Positions 1 through 5,716 of a stretch of DNA of 8,293 nucleotides are shown here, piece after piece. Numbering within the stretch: the stretch's first letter is position 1; each line of letters opens with the position of its first letter. The position numbers and the translations under genes were made by a program. Origin of the DNA: Clostridia bacterium (GTDB lineage: Bacteria; Bacillota; Clostridia; Oscillospirales; CAG-272); assembly GCA_017960705.1 (NCBI GenBank), contig JAGCYR010000147.1, forward strand, positions 1 to 8,293, given 5' to 3'. The notes beneath the pieces are model-generated. The model was given only the letters and a program-made list of their open reading frames with translations. It had not been told where the DNA came from and did not search any database.

Positions 1-12
1 CATCTGTTCCAT
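1..12 (-). CDS. infB: Translation initiation factor IF-2, first four codons (partial)
   Basis: The minus strand reads ATG GAA CAG ATG from position 12 to the window edge, giving M-E-Q-M. The ATG lies three bases after the ylxQ stop codon, and a G-rich ribosome binding site (GGGGG, complement of 19-23) sits six bases upstream. Identity rests on gene order: in Bacillota rimP-nusA-ylxR-ylxQ is normally followed by infB, the GTPase that places initiator tRNA on the 30S subunit. Four codons cannot prove identity. A second in-frame ATG is at the edge itself (3-1), so the exact start is also open. Confidence 0.55.
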
Positions 13-15
13 CGT

Positions 16-411
16 TTACCCCCGGTTCCCCATCGAACCGTCCCCGTCGGTCGGGGACTCCCTTCCTTTACAAGTGCATGCGTTCGCTATTTCCCTCGCC
101 AGACCGGGATCGGTTATCGCGACCGTCGCCGTAAAACCGGTCTTTCCCAGCCGACGGGAGAGTTCCTCCCCGTCGAGCGCGACCACAACGAACGGTACGC
201 CGTAATGATCGCATTTGGCGATGATTTTATCTTTCGTGTTCTCCGACGCCGAATTCGAGACGACCACCAGCGCGGGCTTGCTTTTCCCCGCGGCCTCGCG
301 GCAGACGAGTTCGGTCCCGACGACCGTTTTCCCCGCCCTGCGGCTCATCCCGAGCATCCCGAAGAACCGTTCGTTCACCTCGTGAAGAGGATATCCTCCG
401 TCACGCGTCAT
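16..411 (-). CDS. ylxQ: L7Ae/L30e-family RNA-binding protein YlxQ
   Basis: A 131-residue protein resembling the L7Ae/L30e/S12e/Gadd45 fold family, whose members bind kink-turn RNA; the cellular role of YlxQ is poorly defined. The signature GMLGMSRRAGKTVVGTE lies at about residues 18-34, followed by the alternating strand/helix pattern of the fold (ALVVVSNSAS, CDHYGVPFVVV, AVAITDPGLA). The last ~18 residues are rich in Gly, Ser and Asp and do not look conserved. The ATG at 411 overlaps the end of ylxR (401-411), suggesting translational coupling. Homologues usually begin close to the LLGLARRAGK segment, so the GTG at 378 is an alternative start, but neither start has an ideally spaced ribosome binding site. 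The gene is co-transcribed with nusA and infB. Family assignment is secure; the exact start is not. Confidence 0.88.
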   Translation of the reverse strand: MTRDGGYPLHEVNERFFGMLGMSRRAGKTVVGTELVCREAAGKSKPALVVVSNSASENTKDKIIAKCDHYGVPFVVVALDGEELSRRLGKTGFTATVAITDPGLAREIANACTCKGRESPTDGDGSMGNRG

Positions 412-715
412 CCTTCTGCAGTTCCTCCTCGAGCGCGTCGTAGACCGACTCCGGCACGGGACTGCCCGGCGTCAGGTTCTGCTCGATCCTGTGCGCCTTC
501 CGGGCAGCCCGGAAGCACGCGACGCTATGGCAGAGATACGCGCCGCGCCCCGGTTTTCTCCCGGTGAAATCCAGCGAGATCTCCCCCTCCGGCGAACGGA
601 CGATCCGGATCAGGTCGGTCTTTTTCTTCCGTTCTCCGCAGCCGATACATTTCCGCTCGGGAAACTTCTTCGGTTTCAGGGGCTGCTTTGCGGTCCCCCC
701 GTTCTTCTCCGGCAT
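401..715 (-). CDS. rnpM: RNase P modulator RnpM / YlxR (DUF448)
   Basis: A 104-residue basic protein of the YlxR family. The family hallmarks are visible: RKCIGCGERKKKTDLIRIVR at residues 21-40, with the conserved C-x-x-C pair at 23 and 26, and GRGAYLC at 56-62 followed by a further Cys at 67. The fold binds RNA; in Bacillus subtilis the protein has been described as a modulator of RNase P and renamed RnpM. The start is supported by GGAGG seven bases before the ATG. It lies 31 bases after nusA and overlaps ylxQ by 11 bases. The extended acidic C-terminus (EEELQKDDA) is partly dictated by that overlap. Function here is inferred from the family. Confidence 0.92.
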   Translation of the reverse strand: MPEKNGGTAKQPLKPKKFPERKCIGCGERKKKTDLIRIVRSPEGEISLDFTGRKPGRGAYLCHSVACFRAARKAHRIEQNLTPGSPVPESVYDALEEELQKDDA

Positions 716-746
716 TGTGTTTCCTCCGTTTGATTCCTCTTTGGGA

Positions 747-1769
747 TCAAGCCTTGATATCGATCTTGAAGCCCGTCAGTTTGGCGGCGAGCTTGGCGTT
801 CTGTCCCTCTTTGCCGATGGCAAGCGAGAGCTGATCGGGCGCGACCTTGACCTTGCAGGTGCGCTCGCCCTCGAGATCGGTCCCGATGACTTCCGCCGGA
901 GCCAGCGCCGCGGCGACGAACTTCTCGGGATCCTCGTACCAGCGGATGACGTCGATCTTCTCGCCCGACAGTTCCGCCAAAATGGCGTTGATACGCATCC
1001 CGCGGTTGCCGATGCAGGCGCCGACGGGATCGACGTTGGGATCGCGCGACTCCACCGCGATCTTGCTCCGGCTGCCGGGATCGCGGGAAATGCCGCGGAT
1101 CACGACGGTACCGTCCTCGATCTCGGGGATCTCGGTCTCGAACAGCCGCTTGACGAACGCCGGATGCGAACGCGACAGCCGGACGACCGGTCCGCGCGCC
1201 TCCTGACCCAGAACGTCGATGATGATGACCTTGATGCGGTCGCCCTCGACGAAACGGTCGGTCGGGATCTGATCCTGCCGCGTCAGGGTAACGCGTCCGT
1301 CGGGGGTCTCGAGCACGAGGTTGCCGTTCTCGGGATCGACCTTATAGACGCGGGCGGTGATGAGCTCTTCCTTCTTTTCCTCGTAGGCGCGGATCATGTT
1401 GGAGCGCTCCGCCTCGCGGATGCCCTGGATGATGACCTGCTTCGCCGCCTGTGCGGACAGCCTGCGGAATTCCTTCAGCTTCTGTTCGACCTCGACGACG
1501 TCGCCGACCTTGTGCTTTTTGCGTCCGGTCAGGCTTGAAAGCGCGATCTCCTCGTTCGGATTCTCGACGACCTCGACGACGGTCAGCTGCTGATAGACCT
1601 TCATATCCTTCTTTTTCGGATCCAGGACGACGCGGACGTTGGTCGAACCGCCGAGCTCGCGCTTGAACGCGCTGACCAGCGCCGCCTCGACCTTCTCCAG
1701 CATATACTCCTTCGGGATGCCTTTCTCCCGCTCGAGCAGATCCAGCGCGTCAAAAAACTCCTTGTTCAT
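747..1769 (-). CDS. nusA: Transcription termination/antitermination factor NusA
   Basis: A 340-residue NusA, the RNA polymerase-associated factor that modulates pausing, intrinsic termination and antitermination. Domains in order: an N-terminal polymerase-binding domain (about 1-130, starting MNKEFFDALDLLEREKGIP), an S1 RNA-binding domain (about 135-200), KH1 with the loop GACIGNRG at 250-257, and KH2 with LAIGKEGQNAKLAAKL at 316-331. It stops right after KH2 (GFKIDIKA), so it lacks the two acidic repeats of E. coli NusA, as is normal for Bacillota. A purine-rich ribosome binding site (AGAAAGG) lies eight bases upstream of the ATG. It follows rimP by 38 bases. The hairpin in the shared operon leader (2287-2320) may make this gene subject to its own product. 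Confidence 0.98.
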   Translation of the reverse strand: MNKEFFDALDLLEREKGIPKEYMLEKVEAALVSAFKRELGGSTNVRVVLDPKKKDMKVYQQLTVVEVVENPNEEIALSSLTGRKKHKVGDVVEVEQKLKEFRRLSAQAAKQVIIQGIREAERSNMIRAYEEKKEELITARVYKVDPENGNLVLETPDGRVTLTRQDQIPTDRFVEGDRIKVIIIDVLGQEARGPVVRLSRSHPAFVKRLFETEIPEIEDGTVVIRGISRDPGSRSKIAVESRDPNVDPVGACIGNRGMRINAILAELSGEKIDVIRWYEDPEKFVAAALAPAEVIGTDLEGERTCKVKVAPDQLSLAIGKEGQNAKLAAKLTGFKIDIKA

Positions 1770-1807
1770 TTTTCTATGCCTTTCTTTTCAAATCCTTGAT
1801 CTGATTT

Positions 1808-2269
1808 TTAGTCTTCGTAAAGAGTGCCGAGCCGCGAGACCGCTTTGCGCGGTAACGTCACCGCTTCCCCGCCGTCGGGGGTCAGGGTAACCGAGTCGGC
1901 GTCAAACGCCGTGAGTCGTCCGGTCACGCTCTTGGTCCCGTTCAGGGGAGCGAAGAGGCGCGCCTCGCAGAGCGTTCCGACCGACGCCGCAAGATGGCGG
2001 TCGGTCTTGAGCTCGCGCTCGATGCCGGGCGAGGAGACCTCGAGGTAGTAGAAGCCCTCGATGGGGTCCGCCTCGTCGAGGATGGGATCGATCGCGCGGT
2101 GGACGCGTTCGCAGTCGTCGATGCCGACGCCGCCCTCCCGGTCGATGGTGACGCGGAGATGCCAGTCGGCGCCCTCCTTGACGTATTCGACGTCCCAGAG
2201 CTCGCAGCCGTTTGCCGCGACCGTATCGGCGACCAGTTCGGTCACCGTCGCGGCGACGTTCTTCTTCAA
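1808..2269 (-). CDS. rimP: Ribosome maturation factor RimP (TTG start)
   Basis: A 153-residue RimP, needed for maturation of the 30S ribosomal subunit. The N-terminal domain carries WDVEYVKEG at 25-33 and the family signature LEVSSPGIERELKTDRH at 76-92; the C-terminal SH3-like domain covers about 93-153 (GRLTAF, SVTLTPDGG). I chose the TTG at 2269 because it is preceded by AAGGAGG seven bases upstream and begins at the expected family position (MKKNVAATVTELV). The reading frame stays open for 15 more codons to an ATG at 2314, but that ATG lies inside the leader hairpin and has no ribosome binding site. It is the first gene of the rimP-nusA-rnpM-ylxQ-infB operon, behind a strong promoter and an attenuator-like hairpin. 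Confidence 0.95.
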   Translation of the reverse strand: MKKNVAATVTELVADTVAANGCELWDVEYVKEGADWHLRVTIDREGGVGIDDCERVHRAIDPILDEADPIEGFYYLEVSSPGIERELKTDRHLAASVGTLCEARLFAPLNGTKSVTGRLTAFDADSVTLTPDGGEAVTLPRKAVSRLGTLYED

Positions 2270-2276
2270 AGCGATC

Positions 2277-2282
2277 CCTCCT
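2277..2282 (-). promoter_or_regulatory. rimP ribosome binding site
   Basis: Minus-strand AGGAGG within GAAGGAGGG, seven bases before the TTG at 2269. It decides the start of rimP in favour of TTG over the upstream in-frame ATG. Five of its bases could pair with CTCCT in the 3' arm of the leader hairpin (complement of 2296-2300), so forming the terminator would leave this site free. Confidence 0.85.
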
Positions 2283-2286
2283 TCAC

Positions 2287-2320
2287 AAAAAAGTAGGAGT
2301 GGGAAACGACCCACTCTTAC
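2287..2320 (-). terminator. Attenuator-like intrinsic terminator in the rimP-nusA leader
   Basis: On the minus strand an 11-base stem (arms 2320-2310 and 2303-2293, one A-C mismatch) encloses the six-base loop TCGTTT and runs directly into TTTTTT (complement of 2287-2292). The hairpin begins about 14 bases after the predicted transcription start and ends before the rimP ribosome binding site, so it lies in the operon's own leader rather than after an upstream gene. The imperfect stem and the G that follows U6 suggest partial rather than full termination. See the matching finding. Confidence 0.75.
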
Positions 2321-2340
2321 ATCTTATCATCTTCGTTAAG

Positions 2341-2369
2341 ATTATAGCATACTTTTCCCTTGATTGCAA
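2341..2369 (-). promoter_or_regulatory. Sigma-A-type promoter of the rimP-nusA-infB operon
   Basis: Minus strand: -35 TTGCAA (2369-2364), a 17-base spacer, and a perfect -10 TATAAT (2346-2341) extended by an upstream TGC. Transcription should start near 2334, giving a leader of about 65 bases before the rimP TTG. The region is AT-rich in an otherwise GC-rich window, and no other gene lies between the CBS gene and rimP. Confidence 0.88.
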
Positions 2370-2392
2370 TAGTTTTCCGCAAAAAAGAGAAA

Positions 2393-2815
2393 TTATTTTG
2401 CAAGATCGTCGTTCCTTTCGTATTCGTCGATGAAATAGTTGATGATATCGCGGCGGGTCACGATGCCGATGAAGCTCCCCCTGTCGTCCTCGACGGGGAC
2501 GAAGGCGTTCTGCTTCACCCGTCCGAGCAGGTCGGATACCGACGCGTCCTGTTTGACCGCGGGGTTGACGTCGCGGCGGACGATCTCTTTCAGCCGTCTG
2601 TGCTCCAGCGTGTGCAGGTCGCCGCTCTCCGCCTCGTAGAGAACGCGGAGAAAATCGCCGTCCGAGACCGATCCGACGTAGCGCCCCTTCCGGTCGATGA
2701 CGGGGACGGCGTGGTGGCGGTGGAAAAACATCTTCTCCAGCGCCTGCCGGAGGGTGAAATCGTGGTAGAGGTAGCAGACCGCGCTCTTCGGGGTCAGAAA
2801 TCGGAGAATATTCAT
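2393..2815 (-). CDS. Small two-CBS-domain protein
   Basis: A 140-residue soluble protein made almost entirely of a CBS pair (Bateman module). CBS1 covers about residues 8-62, with HHAVPVIDRKGRYVGSVSDGD at its core; CBS2 covers about 76-130, with FVPVEDDRGSFIGIVTRRDI. Each shows the typical hydrophobic-x-hydrophobic V-D-x-x-G-x-x-hydrophobic-G pattern followed by T/S-x-x-D, the aspartate that usually contacts ribose. CBS pairs commonly bind AMP, ATP or S-adenosyl ligands. No effector domain is attached, so it probably acts as a stand-alone sensor or partner. The ATG at 2815 has AAAGGA at good spacing and lies 22 bases after the pantothenate kinase, so the two are likely co-transcribed. The tail contains a weak GCAAAA/TTTTGC repeat but no convincing terminator. 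Ligand and partner are unknown. Confidence 0.9.
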   Translation of the reverse strand: MNILRFLTPKSAVCYLYHDFTLRQALEKMFFHRHHAVPVIDRKGRYVGSVSDGDFLRVLYEAESGDLHTLEHRRLKEIVRRDVNPAVKQDASVSDLLGRVKQNAFVPVEDDRGSFIGIVTRRDIINYFIDEYERNDDLAK

Positions 2816-2837
2816 CCTGTGTCCTTTCGGTCGAAGG

Positions 2838-3671
2838 TCAGCCGCGCAGAGCGGTGCCGATCACGGTGCCGTAGGTGGCGAGATCGGGGATCAGGAAACG
2901 CACGTCGAACATAGTATTCAGCTTTTCCATCACGGTTTTGCAGTACGGGATGGTGGTCAGGTTGCCGGTCATCACGATATCCTTCACTCCGCGGCTCCGC
3001 GCGGCGAAGAGCGAGACCATACCGACCGTCTCGAACACCATATTCAAAACCCCGAGCGAAATATCCGCACGGCTCGCCAGATCGCTGATCTTTCCGAAGT
3101 TGGCGGCGGTCATATCCGCGGGCATCCCGTTCAGACGGTCGCGGTTCGCCATATCCGAGATGCGGAGGTCGACGTTGCCGAGATTGCCCTCGTCCGCGAG
3201 GTCGGAGATATGTTCGACGCTGTCCATTTTGAGCAGCAGACGCGACAGCCCCATCAGGGTACCGCCGCCGACCCCGGTGCCGCCGAGGTAGGTGATCTCG
3301 CCGCCCTTTTTGGCGTGGACGACGGCGGTGCCGGTGCCGAGACTGGCGACGATCGCCTCGTCGAGCCCCGAGAGGTAAAGCCCGCCCAGCCCGATGCTGT
3401 CGAACTCGGAGACGGTTTCGCAGGGCAGCGAATAGATGGGCCCCGAGACCGCGGCGGCGCCAACGCCTGTCATCATCACGCGGCTGATCTCTTCGAGCGA
3501 GAGCTTGTTTTCCGAGGTGAATTTCCCGAACGCGCCGTAGATCGACGTCAGGGGATCCGAGGCGCGCACGTAAAGCGGGGCGATCAGTTTCGATCCCTCC
3601 GCCGTCTTTTCAAATCCGACGATCTTCGTGGTGCTTCCGCCCACGTCGATCCCGACAACAACGTTCCGCAT
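2838..3671 (-). CDS. coaW: Type II pantothenate kinase
   Basis: A 277-residue ASKHA-fold kinase resembling the type II (CoaW, Staphylococcus-type) pantothenate kinases, which phosphorylate pantothenate to 4'-phosphopantothenate in the first committed step of CoA synthesis. Phosphate-1 loop DVGGSTTK is at 9-16, the V-x-EF-D motif with probable catalytic Glu89 at about 88-91 (SEFDS), phosphate-2 loop LGTGTAVV at 111-118, the Gly-rich segment LGGTGVGGGTLMGL at 129-142, and the family block PADMTAANFG at 184-193. The ATG at 3671 is chosen because GAAGGAGG lies five bases upstream and the protein then starts directly with the first strand; the frame stays open further upstream without homology. 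It lies 80 bases after the acyl-CoA synthetase gene, with a strong hairpin between. Type II enzymes of this kind are often insensitive to CoA feedback, but this cannot be read here. Confidence 0.9.
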   Translation of the reverse strand: MRNVVVGIDVGGSTTKIVGFEKTAEGSKLIAPLYVRASDPLTSIYGAFGKFTSENKLSLEEISRVMMTGVGAAAVSGPIYSLPCETVSEFDSIGLGGLYLSGLDEAIVASLGTGTAVVHAKKGGEITYLGGTGVGGGTLMGLSRLLLKMDSVEHISDLADEGNLGNVDLRISDMANRDRLNGMPADMTAANFGKISDLASRADISLGVLNMVFETVGMVSLFAARSRGVKDIVMTGNLTTIPYCKTVMEKLNTMFDVRFLIPDLATYGTVIGTALRG

Positions 3672-3708
3672 GGGAACCTCCTTCTTCCCCCGAGGGGGCT
3701 TTCCGAAA

Positions 3709-3746
3709 CCGCCGTTCCCCGTCCAAACGGCTGCGGGGAACGGCGG
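3709..3746 (-). terminator. GC-rich hairpin between the acyl-CoA synthetase and pantothenate kinase genes
   Basis: A perfect 13-base inverted repeat (3709-3721 with 3734-3746) with a 12-base loop begins five bases after the synthetase stop codon. On the minus strand only TTT follows the stem, so it is a weak or partial terminator at best. No promoter is visible between it and coaW, so some transcripts presumably pass through. It could instead be an RNA-processing or 3'-end stabilising element that sets different dosage of the two enzymes. Confidence 0.55.
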
Positions 3747-3751
3747 CGATA

Positions 3752-5512
3752 TCACTTGATCAGATGTCTCTTGATCTTCTTCGAGGTGGTCTTCGGGAAC
3801 TCCTCGTTCCGAAGTTCGACCTCGCGTACCTGCTTGAAACTCGGCAGTTTCTTGTTGATCCGGCGGATCGCGTGCTTGATCGCCTCGAGTTTCTCCTCGT
3901 CGGAGGCGGTCTCCTCGAACTTATCGGCGTTCGGGAACACGATCGCGGTCAGCACCACGCTGTCGAGGTCCTCGCTCTTGCGTCCGACCACCACGCTCTC
4001 CGCGATCAGGTCGACCGAGCCGAGATATTCCTCGATCTCCTCGGGAAAGACGTTCTTGCCGTTTTCAAGCACGATAACGCTCTTCATACGCCCGGTGATA
4101 TAGACGTAGCCGTCGGCGTCCATATACCCGACGTCGCCGGTACGGTACCAGCCGTCGTCGGTGAAGGCGGCGGCGTTCGCCTCGGGGTTCTCAAAATAGC
4201 CGAGCATCACGTTGTCGCCGTGGATCTGAATCTCGCCCTCGGCGAATCCCGCCTCGTTGATGGTCTCTCCGTCGACGCGGATGGTGCAGCAGGGGACCGA
4301 CGGACCGACAGAACCCGACTTCCGCTTATAGTACGGGGTGACGGCGGCGAGCGGCGCGCATTCGGTGATGCCGTAGCCCTCGTAGATCGAGATGCCGAAA
4401 TCTTCGAAGGCGTAGATCAGATCGGGTTTTAAGGGAGCACCGCCGCAGATGATCTTTTCGAGCCGTCCGCCGAACGCTTCGCGCACCTCGGCGAACAGTT
4501 TTTTCCGCAAATCGACGCCGACCTTTATCATCACGCGGGAAGCGGCGATGCCGGCGTTGAAGGTGCGGAGCTTGCCCTTCTTCTCGACCTCGTTGATGAT
4601 CTTCTTATACATCGTCTGCACGAACAGCGGGACCAGGACCAGAGCGGTCGGACGGAACCGCGCGAAGTTGCGCAGAACGTGGCGGAGCGAATCGTTGATG
4701 CAGACCTTCACACCGTAAAGAAGCTCGGCAAGCATGCAGGCAAGCCCGTAGGTGTGGTGCATCGGGAGCACCGAGACCACCACCTCGTCGGGGGTGAAGT
4801 CGACCGACTCGGCGCAGGAATTGACGACCGAAAAGACGTTGCGCTGGCAGAGCATCACGCACTTGCTGGATCCCGTCGTGCCGGAGGTGAAGAGCATCTC
4901 GGCAAGCTCGCCGCGGGAACGGCAGGGAGGATAATCCCATCCCGCCTCGACCGCCTCGGCGCCCGACTGTTCGACCTCGCTCCAGAGCGTGACCTTGTCG
5001 TTCTTCTTTTCCTCGCCCATCGTGATATAGTAGCGGACCGAGGGATGATCGGTGAGCAGATCCGCAAGAGATTCGTCAAGCGAAGGAGCCGCCACGACCG
5101 CGTCGCAGCTGATGCCCGAAAGGAATCCGAAGATCTCGTTCGGCGCGAGCTCGCGGTCCATCGGAACGACGACCCCGCCCTGCGCCATCACGGCAAGATA
5201 CGCGGCGACCCACTTCGGAGAGGTCTCTCCGATGACGGCGACGCGCCCGTGGGACATCCCGAGCTTTTCAAGGCCCGCCGAGAAACGGCGCACCATCCCG
5301 GCGAATTCGGTATAGGTCATGGTCGCCGTGTCGGTCGGCGAAACGAAATATTCATAGGCGATCCTGTCGCCGTGCTGTTCGATCGTACGGCAGAAGTCCG
5401 GAGCGGTGTGCGCGGGGGTGTAGCGGCGCTCGGTCTTCGCCTTTCCGGGGATCGGACGCCCGGGAGCAGCCGATCTCTTGTTGGAAAAATTGAGTACTTT
5501 GAGAATGTTCAT
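3752..5512 (-). CDS. AMP-binding long-chain acyl-CoA synthetase-like ligase
   Basis: A 586-residue adenylate-forming enzyme of the ANL superfamily, most like long-chain fatty acid-CoA ligases: it adenylates a carboxylate with ATP, then transfers the acyl group to CoA. Motifs in order: P-loop LFTSGTTGSSK at 207-217; MHHTYG at 251-256; GGAPL at 357-361; YEGYGITECAP at 377-387; GWYRTGD at 454-460, with the AMP-ribose aspartate at 460; hinge region GRMKSVIVLENGKNVFPEEIE at 474-494; and the C-terminal catalytic lysine block PKTTSKKIKR at 573-582. The usual Gly before the catalytic Lys is replaced by Lys (KKI). No signal peptide or membrane segment is seen. The ATG at 5512 is fixed by GGAGG six bases upstream; the frame stays open far upstream by chance. 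It is the first gene of a unit with coaW and the CBS gene. Substrate chain length cannot be told, and an acyl-ACP or other carboxylate substrate is possible. Confidence 0.9.
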   Translation of the reverse strand: MNILKVLNFSNKRSAAPGRPIPGKAKTERRYTPAHTAPDFCRTIEQHGDRIAYEYFVSPTDTATMTYTEFAGMVRRFSAGLEKLGMSHGRVAVIGETSPKWVAAYLAVMAQGGVVVPMDRELAPNEIFGFLSGISCDAVVAAPSLDESLADLLTDHPSVRYYITMGEEKKNDKVTLWSEVEQSGAEAVEAGWDYPPCRSRGELAEMLFTSGTTGSSKCVMLCQRNVFSVVNSCAESVDFTPDEVVVSVLPMHHTYGLACMLAELLYGVKVCINDSLRHVLRNFARFRPTALVLVPLFVQTMYKKIINEVEKKGKLRTFNAGIAASRVMIKVGVDLRKKLFAEVREAFGGRLEKIICGGAPLKPDLIYAFEDFGISIYEGYGITECAPLAAVTPYYKRKSGSVGPSVPCCTIRVDGETINEAGFAEGEIQIHGDNVMLGYFENPEANAAAFTDDGWYRTGDVGYMDADGYVYITGRMKSVIVLENGKNVFPEEIEEYLGSVDLIAESVVVGRKSEDLDSVVLTAIVFPNADKFEETASDEEKLEAIKHAIRRINKKLPSFKQVREVELRNEEFPKTTSKKIKRHLIK

Positions 5513-5528
5513 GAAGTTCCTCCGATGG

Positions 5529-5579
5529 AGTGGCGCCGTCCTCAAGTCTCCCGCCTGCGGGAGGGGAGGCGCACCCACT
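5529..5579 (-). promoter_or_regulatory. Folded 5' leader of the acyl-CoA synthetase transcript
   Basis: Almost the whole leader can fold into one stem-loop. Outer pairs join 5575-5579 with 5529-5533 and, after a three-base bulge, 5568-5571 with 5534-5537. An inner hairpin joins CTCCCG (5563-5558) with CGGGAG (5553-5548) around a four-base loop. The outer stem starts at the predicted transcription start (near 5578) and closes just before the GGAGG ribosome binding site (complement of 5519-5523), leaving that site open. It may stabilise the mRNA 5' end. No known riboswitch class is recognised. Confidence 0.4.
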
Positions 5580-5584
5580 TTCGT

Positions 5585-5613
5585 ATTATACCATATACAA
5601 GGGGCGTTGTCAA
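5585..5613 (-). promoter_or_regulatory. Consensus sigma-A promoter of the acyl-CoA synthetase-coaW-CBS unit
   Basis: Minus strand: TTGACA (5613-5608), a spacer of exactly 17 bases, TATAAT (5590-5585), plus an extended -10 TGG. Both hexamers match the consensus fully, implying high basal transcription unless a repressor acts. The predicted start is near 5578. It sits in the 204-base divergent region shared with the plus-strand carrier gene; I see no comparable promoter for the carrier. Confidence 0.92.
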
Positions 5614-5716
5614 TCGCTTTTCCTATTTTTCGGAAGGGTCGAAGGGCGCCGACCGGGGTCATAGGACGCGCCGGCGGCGGCATAGAGTGAACCGAAAAGC
5701 GAAAGGGGGGATTGCC

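Noticed and set aside
564..1538. Plus-strand 324-residue open frame antisense to nusA
   Set aside because: The Asp/Leu/Arg-rich translation mirrors the nusA codons, with no recognisable domain and no ribosome binding site.
2283..2330. Possible 15-codon leader peptide in the rimP leader
   Set aside because: The ATG at 2330 lies only a few bases from the predicted transcription start, with no ribosome binding site and no run of regulatory codons; probably chance.
2393..2410. GCAAAA...TTTTGC repeat at the end of the CBS gene as its terminator
   Set aside because: Only six AT-rich pairs with an 11-base loop; too weak to call, so the 3' end of that transcript remains undefined.
3210..4103. Plus-strand open frame spanning the coaW-ligase junction
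   Set aside because: Antisense to two well-supported genes and to the intergenic hairpin; no homology recognised.
5607..5640. Possible plus-strand promoter for the carrier (TTGTCA near 5607)
   Set aside because: No -10 hexamer at acceptable spacing; the match comes from the overlapping minus-strand -35 box.
4679..5716. Plus-strand open frame running upstream of the carrier, antisense to the acyl-CoA synthetase
   Set aside because: It is open because of high GC. It has no family resemblance, and the carrier's GTG at 5717 has a ribosome binding site and matches the family N-terminus.
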